From assembly GCF_019396385.1 (NCBI RefSeq), contig NZ_JAHKRN010000020.1, forward strand, positions 80,095-144,094: a stretch of 64,000 nt of DNA, written 5' to 3'. This document shows positions 56,602-64,000 of the stretch, piece after piece. Positions within the stretch are counted from its first letter, which is position 1, and each line of letters opens with the position of its first letter. This stretch comes from Nonomuraea harbinensis. Its GTDB lineage: Bacteria; Actinomycetota; Actinomycetes; Streptosporangiales; Streptosporangiaceae. A program made the translations under genes and the position numbers. The notes under the pieces were generated by a model. The model was not told the origin of the DNA and made no database searches. It was given only the letters and a program-made list of their open reading frames with translations.

Positions 56602-57134
56602 CCGAACCGCTGCTGACCTTCGGTCACGGCACGGCCGGCCGCGCGGAGCTGTCGGGCCTGCTGCGCGGCGCCGGCGTCGAGGCGGTGGTGGACGTACGGA
56701 CGGCGCCGGGCAGCAGGCGCAACCCCGACGCGCGCCGCGAGGAGCTGGCCGTCTGGCTCCCGGAGGCCGGCATCGGCTACCGCTGGGACCGGCGGCTGGG
56801 CGGCTTCCGCAGGCCCGCGCCCGACTCCCCCGACACCTTCTGGGAGAACGAGTCCTTCCGCGGCTACGCCGGCCACACCCGCGACCCCGGTTTCCTGGCC
56901 GCCATGGACGAGCTGCTGGCACAGGCCGCGGCCGGCCGCACGGCCGTGATGTGCGCCGAGGCCCTGTGGTGGCGCTGCCACCGGCGGCTCATCGCCGACT
57001 TCGCCGTGCTGGCCAGGGGCGTGCCCGTGCTGCACCTGAGCCATTCGGGCGCGACGGCCGAGCATCAGCCGAGCGCGGGCGCCCGGCTGCGGGAGGACGG
57101 GCTGCTGGTGTACGACGTCGTCAGCGCGGAGTGA
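56598..57134 (+). CDS. DUF488 family protein
   Basis: 178 residues from a GTG overlapping the cupin stop. LLTFGHGTAGRAELSGLLRG, GVEAVVDVRTAPGSRRNPDA and the signature AVMCAEALWWRCHRRLIADF (CAE..xxCHR) are all present. DUF488 proteins have conserved Cys/Arg residues suggestive of a nucleic-acid or thiol-related role, not established. Converges with ctaD (1-nt gap). Confidence 0.9.
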   Translation: MTEPLLTFGHGTAGRAELSGLLRGAGVEAVVDVRTAPGSRRNPDARREELAVWLPEAGIGYRWDRRLGGFRRPAPDSPDTFWENESFRGYAGHTRDPGFLAAMDELLAQAAAGRTAVMCAEALWWRCHRRLIADFAVLARGVPVLHLSHSGATAEHQPSAGARLREDGLLVYDVVSAE

Positions 57135-57135
57135 A

Positions 57136-58764
57136 TCACTCCCGAGGGTGGTGGAGGTCGAACGCGGGCCGTTCGGAGCGGATCGGCGGGATGAAGGAGA
57201 AGTTGTGCCGCGGCGGCGGGCAGCTCGTGGCCCATTCCAGCGAGCCGCCGAACCCCCACGGGTCGTCCAGCGTCACCCGGCGCGGCCCGCGCGAGGTCTT
57301 CCACACGTTGTAGAGGAACGGCACCGTGGACAGCCCGAGGATCAGCGCGCCGACGGACGAGATCTGGTTGAGCAGGGTGAACCCGTCACCCGCGCCGTAA
57401 TCGGCGTAGCGGCGCGGGAACCCGAGCATGCCCAGCCAGTGCTGCACCAGGAACGTGGTGTGGAAGCCGACGAACAACAGCCAGAACTGGATCTTCCCGA
57501 GCCTTTCGCCGAGCATCCGCCCGGTCATCTTCGGCCACCAGAAAAAGAATCCGGCGAACATCGCGAACACCACCGTGCCGAACACCACGTAATGGAAGTG
57601 GGCCACCACGAAATAGGTGTCGGTGACGTGGAAGTCGAGCGGCGGCGAGGCCAGGATGACGCCGGTGAGCCCGCCGAAGAGAAAGGTGACCAGAAAGCCG
57701 ATCGAGAACAGCATCGGCGTCTCGAAGGACAGGTGCCCCCGCCACATCGTGCCGATCCAGTTGAAGAACTTCACCCCGGTCGGCACCGCGATCAGAAAAC
57801 TCATGAACGAGAAGAACGGCAGCAGCACCTGGCCCGTGCCGAACATGTGATGGGCCCACACGGTCATCGACAGCCCGGCGATGGCGATGGTCGCGCCGAC
57901 CAGGCCGAGGTAACCGAAGATCGGCTTACGGCTGAAAACCGGGATGACCTCGGTGATGATGCCGAAGAACGGCAGCGCGATGATGTAGACCTCGGGGTGC
58001 CCGAAGAACCAGAACAGGTGCTGCCACAGCATCGCCCCGCCGTTCTCCGGCGCGAAGATCTGGGTGCCGAACGCGCGGTCCGACTCCAGCGCCAGCAGCG
58101 CGGCGGCCAGCACCGGGAACGCCATCAGCACGAGCATGCTGGTCAGCAGCACGTTCCAGGTGAAGATCGGCATCCGGAACATGGTCATGCCGGGCGCCCG
58201 CATGCCGATGACCGTGGTGACGAAGTTGACCGCGCCGAGGATCGTCCCGAGCCCGCTCAGCGCGAAGCCCATGATCCACAGATCGCCGCCGACGCCCGGC
58301 GAGCTGATCACGCTGGACAGCGGCGTGTAGGCGAACCAGCCGAACGCGGCGGCGCCGCCGGGGGTGAGGAAGCCGCTGATGGCGATCAGCCCGCCGAACA
58401 GGAACAGCCAGTAGCTGACCATGTTGAGCCGGGGGAAGGCCACGTCCGGCGACCCGATCTGCAACGGCATGATGACGTTGGCGAACCCGGCGAACAGCGG
58501 GGTGGCGAACAGCAGCAGCATGATCGCGCCGTGCATGGTGAACAGCTGGTTGTACTGCTCGTTGCTGACCAGCTGCAGGCCCGGCTGGGCCAGCTCGGCC
58601 CGGACGACGAGGGCCATGACCCCGGCGACCAGGAAGAACCCGAACGACGTGATCAGGTAGAGGTAGCCGATGACCTTGTGGTCCGTGGACGACAGCCAGG
58701 ACGTCAGGGGGCGCCGCGCGGGCCGTTCGACCCGGTCGCGGGCCGGCGCGGGAGTCAGCACCAC
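57136..58764 (-). CDS. ctaD: Cytochrome c oxidase subunit I
   Basis: 542 residues, twelve membrane helices. Ligand motifs: LFTMHGAIMLLLFATPLFAG (low-spin heme His), WQHLFWFFGHPEVYIIALPF (CuB His and cross-linked Tyr), TVWAHHMFGTG (CuB His pair) and YFVVAHFHYVVFGTVV (heme a3 and a His). Catalyses O2 reduction with proton pumping. The essential ctaC/ctaE genes are not adjacent, so this is a lone, probably extra copy as often in actinomycetes. It lies 25 nt after the Fe-S regulator gene, in the ferredoxin operon direction. Confidence 0.95.
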   Translation of the reverse strand: MVLTPAPARDRVERPARRPLTSWLSSTDHKVIGYLYLITSFGFFLVAGVMALVVRAELAQPGLQLVSNEQYNQLFTMHGAIMLLLFATPLFAGFANVIMPLQIGSPDVAFPRLNMVSYWLFLFGGLIAISGFLTPGGAAAFGWFAYTPLSSVISSPGVGGDLWIMGFALSGLGTILGAVNFVTTVIGMRAPGMTMFRMPIFTWNVLLTSMLVLMAFPVLAAALLALESDRAFGTQIFAPENGGAMLWQHLFWFFGHPEVYIIALPFFGIITEVIPVFSRKPIFGYLGLVGATIAIAGLSMTVWAHHMFGTGQVLLPFFSFMSFLIAVPTGVKFFNWIGTMWRGHLSFETPMLFSIGFLVTFLFGGLTGVILASPPLDFHVTDTYFVVAHFHYVVFGTVVFAMFAGFFFWWPKMTGRMLGERLGKIQFWLLFVGFHTTFLVQHWLGMLGFPRRYADYGAGDGFTLLNQISSVGALILGLSTVPFLYNVWKTSRGPRRVTLDDPWGFGGSLEWATSCPPPRHNFSFIPPIRSERPAFDLHHPRE

Positions 58765-58789
58765 GTCGGGCTCCGGAAGCGGGCGCGGC

Positions 58790-59581
58790 TCATCGTGACG
58801 TCCCGTGCGGCTCGGGGCCGTCGCCGCCGGCCGTGATCACGCAGAGCTCGGGACGGACGAACGCGTGCAGTTCGAGGCCGGGCGCGCCCGGGTCGAGGAG
58901 TTCGACAGCCGAGCGCAGCAGCCCGCGATGCGCGGCGCAGACCACCTCGGGATGCGACCGGGCGGTGGCGCGGAACGGGCAGCCGTGCAGCAGGATGCGC
59001 CCGTCGCCGGTCGGCTCGGGGTCGAACCCCATCTCGGCGAACATCGCCGTCACCCCCGACCGGGCGTCCCCCTTCACCTCGGACCGGGCGTCCCCCTTGA
59101 CCCCGGACCGGGCGTCCTCCACCGACCGGGCATCCCCCTTCACCGCCGACCGGGCGTCCTCCGCCGACCGGCCGTCCCTCTTCACCGCCGGGGTCGCGGC
59201 GGGGCTCAGCCGCCGCACCGCCCACTCCTCGCCGGCGCGCTCCGCCCGGCGGGCCCGCTGGGCGGGGGTGTCGGCGAAGTGGCGGGCCAGCAGCTCGGCG
59301 AGCTCCTGGTAGGGCCCGTGCTCCGGCTCCGCCGCCCAGGAGGCCGAGTACACCGCGCGCGGCCGGCCCCGGCCGCCGCTCCGCTCGGTCCGTTCGGCGA
59401 CCAGCCCGGCTTCGAGCAGCGCCGACAGGTGGAACCTGACAGTGGTGACGTGCAGGCCGGTCCCGGCGGCGAGCTCGCGGGCGTCGAGCGGTTCGGCGCG
59501 TTCGCGCAGCAGGTCCAGGATGGTGACCCGGCTGGGCACGGACAGCACCTCGTGGGCCCGCGCCCGGTCCAGCCCGGTCAT
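58790..59581 (-). CDS. SufR-like Fe-S/ArsR-type transcriptional regulator with in-frame repeat insert
   Basis: 263 residues, ATG at 59581 overlapping the ferredoxin stop. Winged HTH: PSRVTILDLLRERAEPLDAR, ELAAGTGLHVTTVRFHLSAL. The C-terminal part has LLHGCPFRATARSHPEVVCA, AHRGLL and PELCVI, a Cys/His spacing as in SufR/COG2345 regulators that may hold an Fe-S cluster. Between lies a low-complexity stretch of 44 residues made of VKGDARS and EDARS units (minisatellite 59058-59189), not expected in the family. The likely operator is the 28-bp palindrome before the ferredoxin gene. It controls ferredoxin, itself and perhaps ctaD. Confidence 0.85.
   Translation of the reverse strand: MTGLDRARAHEVLSVPSRVTILDLLRERAEPLDARELAAGTGLHVTTVRFHLSALLEAGLVAERTERSGGRGRPRAVYSASWAAEPEHGPYQELAELLARHFADTPAQRARRAERAGEEWAVRRLSPAATPAVKRDGRSAEDARSAVKGDARSVEDARSGVKGDARSEVKGDARSGVTAMFAEMGFDPEPTGDGRILLHGCPFRATARSHPEVVCAAHRGLLRSAVELLDPGAPGLELHAFVRPELCVITAGGDGPEPHGTSR
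59058..59189 (+). repeat. In-frame minisatellite, six units of 24 or 18 bp
   Basis: Six consecutive units begin with GACCGGG-GTCC or close variants, at 59058, 59082, 59106, 59124, 59148 and 59166. Lengths are 24, 24, 18, 24, 18 and 24 bp. All lengths are multiples of three, so the regulator frame is kept. On the minus strand they encode alternating xVKGDARS (8 residues) and xEDARS (6 residues). Copy number should vary between strains. Confidence 0.85.
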
Positions 59582-59919
59582 GACGTCACCGGATGACCGG
59601 CCACCAGCGGGGTGTCGACGCCGAGCCTGCCCAGCTTCGACGCTCCCCCGGGCGAGTCCAGCGGCGCGTCCCTGCCGGGCAGCGTCTCGGCGAAGAACGC
59701 GGCGTTGTCGCCCGCGAACACCTGCCACCGCTCGGGCAGGTCGTCCTCGTAGTAGATGGCCTCCACCGGGCAGACCGGCTCGCACGCCCCGCAGTCGACG
59801 CATTCGAGCGGCTGGATGTAGAGCGCCCGCGCGCCCTCGTAGATGCAGTCGACCGGGCACTCCTCCACACAGGCCCGGTCGATCACGTCCACGCAGGGCT
59901 CAGCGATCACATAAGTCAT
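59578..59919 (-). CDS. fdxA: 7Fe ferredoxin (3Fe-4S/4Fe-4S)
   Basis: 113 residues. First cluster: CVDVIDRACVEECPVDC; second: CVDCGACEPVCPVEAIYYED. This is the FdxA pattern of actinomycetes (about 107-115 residues), including the C-terminal LPERWQVFAGDNAAFF region. It carries electrons, possibly to P450s. The start codon A is the last base of a 28-bp palindrome, and there is no ribosome site within the usual distance, so the mRNA may be leaderless. It is the first gene of the fdxA-regulator-ctaD run. Confidence 0.95.
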   Translation of the reverse strand: MTYVIAEPCVDVIDRACVEECPVDCIYEGARALYIQPLECVDCGACEPVCPVEAIYYEDDLPERWQVFAGDNAAFFAETLPGRDAPLDSPGGASKLGRLGVDTPLVAGHPVTS

Positions 59920-59946
59920 ATTTAGAGGATGCGCATCCTCTAAATA
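59919..59946. promoter_or_regulatory. 28-bp perfect palindrome overlapping the ferredoxin start
   Basis: Perfect symmetry from 59919 to 59946, with core TTTAGAGGATGC-GCATCCTCTAAA and A/T extensions on both sides. It ends in the first base of the ferredoxin start codon and lies 5 bp from the 3' end of the PPK2 gene. Length and placement point to a strong repressor site, most simply for the SufR-like regulator. It would also cover the transcription start of a leaderless mRNA. Confidence 0.75.
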
Positions 59947-59951
59947 AGAAG

Positions 59952-60740
59952 TCAAGGGCGGGTCACGTCCGGCACATGGTTCTCCAGCCGCGGCGGACGG
60001 CGGTAACCGGTGCCCGGCGGGCGTTCCGGGATCTGGATCTCCGGGCGGGGCACGTCCTCGTACGGGATCGTCGACAGCAGGTGGCTGATCATGTTGATCC
60101 TGGCCCGCCGCTTGTCCTCGCTCTCCACCTCGTGCCAGGGCGCCTCGGGGATGTGGGTGTGGACCAGCATCTCGTCCTTGGCCCGCGAGTAGTCCTCCCA
60201 GCGGGTGATGGACTCGAGGTCGACGGCCGACAGCTTCCAGCGGCGCATCGGGTCCTCCAGCCGCTTGCGGAAGCGCCGCTCCTGCTCGGCGTCGCTCACC
60301 GAGAACCAGTACTTGCGCAGCAGGATCCCGTCTTCGACCAGCAGCCGCTCGAAGATCGGGCACTGGTGGAGGAACCGGGAGTGCTCCTCCTCGGTGCAGA
60401 AACCCATCACCCGCTCCACGCCCGCCCGGTTGTACCAGCTCCGGTCGAACAGCACGATGGTGCCGGCCGCGGGCAGGTGCTCGACGTAGCGCTGGAAGTA
60501 CCACTGCGTGCGCTCGCGCTCGGTGGGGGCCGGCAGGGCGACGATCTGGGTGACGCGCGGGTTGAGATACTCCGCCACCCGCTTGATCGCGCCGCCCTTC
60601 CCGGCCGCGTCACGCCCCTCGAAGACCACCACCACCCGCTCGCCCGCGACCCGCACCCACTCCTGCATCTTCACCAGCTCGCCCTGCAGCCGGTACAACT
60701 CCTTCTCGTACGCCTTGCGAGCCATCTTCTCGTCAGCCAT
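59952..60740 (-). CDS. ppk2: Polyphosphate kinase 2
   Basis: 262 residues from the ATG at 60740. P-loop: RVVVVFEGRDAAGKGGAIKR; VLFDRSWYNRAGVERVMGFC (Walker B/lid region) and RRWKLSAVDLESITRWEDYS are PPK2 signatures. Length fits class I single-domain PPK2, which phosphorylates NDP (or NMP) from polyphosphate. A palindrome separates it from the ferredoxin gene; all run on the minus strand, so read-through into fdxA is possible. Confidence 0.95.
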   Translation of the reverse strand: MADEKMARKAYEKELYRLQGELVKMQEWVRVAGERVVVVFEGRDAAGKGGAIKRVAEYLNPRVTQIVALPAPTERERTQWYFQRYVEHLPAAGTIVLFDRSWYNRAGVERVMGFCTEEEHSRFLHQCPIFERLLVEDGILLRKYWFSVSDAEQERRFRKRLEDPMRRWKLSAVDLESITRWEDYSRAKDEMLVHTHIPEAPWHEVESEDKRRARINMISHLLSTIPYEDVPRPEIQIPERPPGTGYRRPPRLENHVPDVTRP

Positions 60741-60857
60741 GCGCAACCCTCCGATGCCGGACCCGTTCCCGCCCTGACCGATCCTCCACGATGGCGCCCT
60801 TGACAAATATATTTGTCGGTGGAACTCTCAAGGTACCCCGAACGGAAGAGGCAGGAC

Positions 60858-61652
60858 ATGAACACCGTGATTTCCCGCGACGGCACCACCATCGCCTACA
60901 CGCGCACCGGCCAGGGCCCCGCGCTGCTGCTCGTCGACGGCGCGATGTGCTACCGCGCCTCGGGCCCCAACACCCCGCTCGCCCAGGAGATGGCCGACAC
61001 CCACACGGTCTACACCTACGACCGGCGCGGCCGCGGCGAGAGCGGCGACACCACGCCGTTCGCCCCCGAGCGGGAGATCGAGGACATCGCCGCCCTCATC
61101 GAGATGATCGGCGAGCCGGTCTTCCTGTACGGCATCTCCTCCGGCGCCGCGCTGGCCCTGGCCGCCGCCGCGAGCGGGCTGCCCGTCAGCAAGATCGCCG
61201 TGTACGAGCCGCCCTTCATCGTCGACGGCACCCGCCCGCCCATCCCCGCCGACTACACGGCGAGCATCGAGACCATGCTGGCCCAGGGCAAGCCGGGCGC
61301 GGCGATCCGCTACTTCATGCGCCGGGGCGTCAACCTGCCCGCCCCCGTGGTGGCCATGATGACCCTCATGCCCGGCTGGTCGACGATGAAGAAGGTCGCC
61401 CGTACGCTGCCGTACGACGCCGCGTTCGTGACCGAGTTCGAGCACGGCAGGCCGCTGCCCGAAGGCCGCTGGGACGGCGTCAAGATGCCGGCCCTGGTCG
61501 TCGACGGGAGCAAGAGCCCGGCCTGGATCCGCAACGGCACCCGCGACCTGGCCCGGGTGCTCCCCGACGCCGAGCACCGCACGCTCGACGGCCAGACCCA
61601 CATCGTCAAGCCCGCCGCTCTCGCGCCCGTACTCAAGGGGTTCTTCCGATGA
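60858..61652 (+). CDS. Alpha/beta hydrolase
   Basis: 264 residues from the ATG at 60858 (GAGGCAGGAC upstream). Elements: ISRDGTTIAYTRTGQGPALL, YTYDRRGRGESGD, nucleophile elbow LYGISSGAALAL (GxSxG), ALVVDGSKSPAWIRNGTRDL (acid region) and His in DGQTHIVKPAAL. Substrate unknown. The stop overlaps the next start (ATGA). Confidence 0.9.
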   Translation: MNTVISRDGTTIAYTRTGQGPALLLVDGAMCYRASGPNTPLAQEMADTHTVYTYDRRGRGESGDTTPFAPEREIEDIAALIEMIGEPVFLYGISSGAALALAAAASGLPVSKIAVYEPPFIVDGTRPPIPADYTASIETMLAQGKPGAAIRYFMRRGVNLPAPVVAMMTLMPGWSTMKKVARTLPYDAAFVTEFEHGRPLPEGRWDGVKMPALVVDGSKSPAWIRNGTRDLARVLPDAEHRTLDGQTHIVKPAALAPVLKGFFR

Positions 61653-62095
61653 TCTTCCGTACCACCGTCGAGCTGAGCGGCAGGACCGCGACGGGGATCG
61701 AGGTGCCGCCCGAGGTGGTGGCCGGGCTGGGAGCGGGCAGACGCCCGCCCGTCCGCGTCACGATCAACGGATATGTCTACCGCAGCACGGTGGCGCCGAT
61801 GGGCGGCCGCTCGATGCTGCCGCTCGCCGCCGAGAACCGCGAGGGCGCGGGCGTGGCCGCCGGCGACGAGATCGAGGTCGGCCTGGAGCTCGACACCGAG
61901 CCCCGTACGGTCACCGTGCCTCCCGACCTGGCCGAGGCGCTCGACCGGGCGCCCGCGGCCAAGGCGTTCTTCGACGGCCTGTCGTACTCCCGGCAGCGGC
62001 GTGTCGTGCTGCAGGTCGAGGGCGCCAAGAAGGCCGAGACCAGGCAGCGGCGGGTGGCCGACGCGGTCACCAGGCTCGCCGCGGGCGAGGCCTGA
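61649..62095 (+). CDS. DUF1905/YdeI-OmpD-associated-like protein
   Basis: 148 residues. Begins FRTTVELSGRTATGIEVPPE, RPPVRVTINGYVYRSTVAPM (DUF1905 barrel), then a C-terminal helical part with PPDLAEALDRAPAAKAFFDG, LSYSRQRRVV and KAETRQRRVADAV, the bacteriocin-protection (YdeI) region. The two-domain layout is common in actinomycetes; the molecular role is unknown. Coupled to the hydrolase gene. Confidence 0.88.
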   Translation: MIFRTTVELSGRTATGIEVPPEVVAGLGAGRRPPVRVTINGYVYRSTVAPMGGRSMLPLAAENREGAGVAAGDEIEVGLELDTEPRTVTVPPDLAEALDRAPAAKAFFDGLSYSRQRRVVLQVEGAKKAETRQRRVADAVTRLAAGEA

Positions 62096-62201
62096 CATCC
62101 CTCGTGAGAGTGAGCCCGAGGATCGCCCCTGGCGGCGATCCGCCGAGGCGCCGGAAATCTCAGGATGGGTGGGCAACCTCGACCGCTTCGAAGGAGCCAC
62201 C

Positions 62202-62819
62202 ATGTCCGTCCGGCACGTTCCCCCCGCCGCACCGCCCACCACCCTCGCGGCCTGCTCGTACCTGGCCGCGCCGCTGCTCGCCCTGGTCTACGGGGTGCTC
62301 AGGATCGTCGACGGGTTCGACGGGAGCAGAGGACCCGGGGCGGCCTGGACACTCGGCCACCTGGCGTTCATGGCGGCGCTGGTGCTGTTCGCGGTGATGC
62401 TCCACGACATGCGGGCGCTGCTCGGGCGCACCCGGATGGCCACCGTCACGTTCGCCGCCGGTATCGCGGGGATCGGGTTCGCGTTCGTCCAGTTCGCCGT
62501 GGACGTGGTGGTCGGGTTCATGGCCGCGGACCACGAGGCCATGGGGCCGCTGTTCGACCAGGTCCAGGCGGTGCCGGGGGTGTCGCTGCTGGTCTACCAG
62601 GCCGGGCCTGTCCTGTTCTACGCCGCTCTGGTGGCCCTCTCGGCGCAGCTCGCCGCCGGGCGTCACGTGCGGCCCTGGATGCCGCTGCTCGTCCTGGCCC
62701 AGACCGTGCTTCCGGTGATCTCGCTCGACCTCATCCCGGTGGGTTCCGCGCTGGCCGTGGTCGCGTTCCTTCCGCTGGCGCTGCGGGCCAGGAGCCGGTC
62801 CGTCCCGGCTCATGTCTGA
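62202..62819 (+). CDS. Multi-pass membrane protein of unknown function
   Basis: 205 residues, AAGGAG 5 nt before the ATG. Six likely helices, e.g. YLAAPLLALVYGVLRIVDG, LGHLAFMAALVLFAVMLHDM, ATVTFAAGIAGIGFAFVQFA, QAGPVLFYAALVALSAQLAA and PWMPLLVLAQTVLPVISLDL. No family motif beyond a general actinobacterial membrane-protein look. It precedes a histidine kinase gene by 67 bp in the same direction. Confidence 0.75.
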   Translation: MSVRHVPPAAPPTTLAACSYLAAPLLALVYGVLRIVDGFDGSRGPGAAWTLGHLAFMAALVLFAVMLHDMRALLGRTRMATVTFAAGIAGIGFAFVQFAVDVVVGFMAADHEAMGPLFDQVQAVPGVSLLVYQAGPVLFYAALVALSAQLAAGRHVRPWMPLLVLAQTVLPVISLDLIPVGSALAVVAFLPLALRARSRSVPAHV

Positions 62820-62886
62820 TCGGGCGGTCCCTCGTACGGGGGCGATATTTCGGGATTCGCCGTACGGTGCGGGAGGATGGGGAGCC

Positions 62887-64000
62887 GTGCAGGAGCCCCC
62901 GCTTGTCACCGTGCTGCGGCGGCGCGCGCGAGCGCTGCCGCCCCTGCTGGTGGACGGCGCGCTCGCTCTCCTGGTCACCGGCGCGCAGCTCTGGCCGCTG
63001 CTGACCACCCGGCAGTACGAGGGCCTGCCGTGGCACTGGTGGGGGTACGTGGTCGCGGTCGCCTCCTCGCTGCCCCTGGTCTGGCGCCGCCGGGCCCCGC
63101 TGGCCGTGCTGATCGTGTCGCTGACCACGAGCCTGCTGTACGACCTGGCCGCTCCCGTCGCCGAGCAGCCCGTCTGGTACGGCCAACTGGTCGCCTACTA
63201 CACGGTGGCCGCGCTGTCGTCCCGGCCGATCCGGATGCTGCTGCTCGCCTGCACCGTGGTGGGGTCGTTCTTCCTGCCCGGCTCTCCGGACACGGCGCTG
63301 CGCAGCGGCATCCTGCTGGTGGCGGCGTACGCGATGGGCAGGGCGGCGGCCGGCTCCCGGGCCCAGGCGGCGGCGCTGGAGGAACGGGCCGCCAGGCTGG
63401 AGAGGGAACGCCAGCTGGAGGCCCAGCGCGCCGCGGAGCGTGAGCGCGCCAGGATCGCCCGGGAGATGCACGACATACTCGCCCACGCGGTCAGCCTCAT
63501 GGTGGTGCAGGCGGAGGCCGGTCCGGTCGCGGTCAGGAAGGACCCGGCGCGGGCGGAGGCGGCGTTCGACGCCATCGCGGGGGCCGGGCGTGACGCGATG
63601 GAGCAGATCCGGCGCATGCTGGGGGTGCTGAAGGAGGACGGCGGCGCGCCGCGCGCGCCCCAGCCCACCGTCGACGACCTGCCTGAGCTGGCCGCGCAGG
63701 TCTCCGGCGCGGGGCTGGAGGTGACGTTCGAGGTCGCGGGCGAGCCCAGGCCGGTGACGGCCGCGAGCGCCGTGGCCGCGTACCGGATCGTCCAGGAGGC
63801 GCTCACCAACATCGTCAAGCACGCCGGCGCCACCCGTGCCGGCATCCGGCTCACCTGGGAGGACGACACCCTCATGATCGACGTCACCGACGACGGCCGC
63901 GGCGCCGGCCGCGCCCTGCCCTCCGGCGGCCACGGGCTCATCGGCATCCGCGAACGCGCCACCGCCTGCGGCGGCACCGCCGCCGCAGGCCCCCGCACCG
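62887..64000 (+). CDS. Sensor histidine kinase (HisKA_3/DesK type), cut by window end
   Basis: At least 371 residues from the GTG at 62887, open at the window end. Four to five N-terminal helices (VDGALALLVTGAQLWPLL, VVAVASSLPLVW, AVLIVSLTTSLLYDLAAP and others), a coiled linker (EERAARLERERQLEAQRAAE), the phospho-acceptor REMHDILAHAVSLMVVQAEA, N-box YRIVQEALTNIVKHAGATRA and G-box TDDGRGAGRALPSGGHGLIG. A response regulator gene is expected right after the window. Confidence 0.92.
   Translation, partial: MQEPPLVTVLRRRARALPPLLVDGALALLVTGAQLWPLLTTRQYEGLPWHWWGYVVAVASSLPLVWRRRAPLAVLIVSLTTSLLYDLAAPVAEQPVWYGQLVAYYTVAALSSRPIRMLLLACTVVGSFFLPGSPDTALRSGILLVAAYAMGRAAAGSRAQAAALEERAARLERERQLEAQRAAERERARIAREMHDILAHAVSLMVVQAEAGPVAVRKDPARAEAAFDAIAGAGRDAMEQIRRMLGVLKEDGGAPRAPQPTVDDLPELAAQVSGAGLEVTFEVAGEPRPVTAASAVAAYRIVQEALTNIVKHAGATRAGIRLTWEDDTLMIDVTDDGRGAGRALPSGGHGLIGIRERATACGGTAAAGPRT

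Noticed and set aside
59925..59941. Four-residue upstream reading frame (M-R-I-L) in the palindrome
   Set aside because: It follows from the palindrome sequence itself (ATGCGCAT) and needs no translation to explain it.
1..64000. tRNA, rRNA, riboswitch
   Set aside because: I found no cloverleaf with TTCGA-type loop, no rRNA segment and no convincing B12 riboswitch before the dehydratase operon (23725-23910).

Overview
The window is high-G+C DNA with many GTG starts, frequent ATGA/GTGA overlaps between co-transcribed genes, F420-type and luciferase-like oxidoreductases, SigE-type sigma factors and several actinobacterial families of unknown function. It is most likely a filamentous actinomycete chromosome, plausibly Streptosporangiaceae (Nonomuraea-like). 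The family assignment is an inference from gene content, not from a marker gene. I see no rRNA, tRNA or CRISPR array.

Layout. Positions 1-9,400 form a worn accessory region. It holds a secreted beta-propeller (GH43-like) protein cut by the window edge, a DoxX gene behind a CebR-type palindrome, a chimeric pseudogene (response regulator plus secreted protease), a three-gene operon (membrane NUDIX, APH-like kinase, helical protein), a TnpB relic with its right-end hairpin, a Tat-exported PL8 polysaccharide lyase and an AAA-ATPase relic. Positions 9,400-14,550 hold small membrane and zinc-ribbon proteins, a luciferase-like oxidoreductase, a P450-TetR pair and a PucR regulator. Positions 14,548-23,724 are one tightly overlapping minus-strand operon: a PotABCD-type ABC importer, a B12-dependent diol dehydratase with fused large and medium subunits, its small subunit, a reactivating ATPase and an SDR. 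The logic is uptake of a polyamine-, amino-alcohol- or polyol-like compound, radical dehydration to an aldehyde, and redox processing.

Positions 23,900-30,740 carry a LysR regulator and stand-alone enzymes (alpha/beta hydrolase, hemerythrin, RibD/DHFR-like reductase, SnoaL-like, cupin, NmrA-like), then a GntR cassette. A 49-bp region at the lysR start recurs in front of the SnoaL gene. Positions 30,800-38,760 are the most dynamic part: relics of a ScoMcrA-like nuclease, an ISL3 transposase and a PD-(D/E)XK-like protein, an intact phosphorothioate-dependent type IV restriction gene, and a lower-G+C island of five genes (ThiL-like, two HIT, membrane GAF-like, methyltransferase). The island is bracketed by a 62-bp direct repeat of the 5' end of the restriction gene. 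This looks like an integrated cassette and is the strongest candidate here for an undescribed system, followed by the NUDIX-kinase operon.

Positions 38,760-57,130 are ordinary chromosome: class IV aminotransferase/MerR, F420 reductase-like, cytochrome b-like, ThuA, LGFP protein, a DUF6745 pair, secreted hydrolase, hemerythrin, a heterodimeric ABC exporter, a sigma factor with a membrane partner, a histidine kinase, cupin and DUF488. Positions 57,136-60,740 form an energy-related cluster: cytochrome oxidase subunit I, a SufR-like Fe-S regulator with an in-frame minisatellite, a 7Fe ferredoxin under a 28-bp palindrome, and PPK2. The window ends with an alpha/beta hydrolase-DUF1905 pair, a membrane protein and a histidine kinase cut by the edge.
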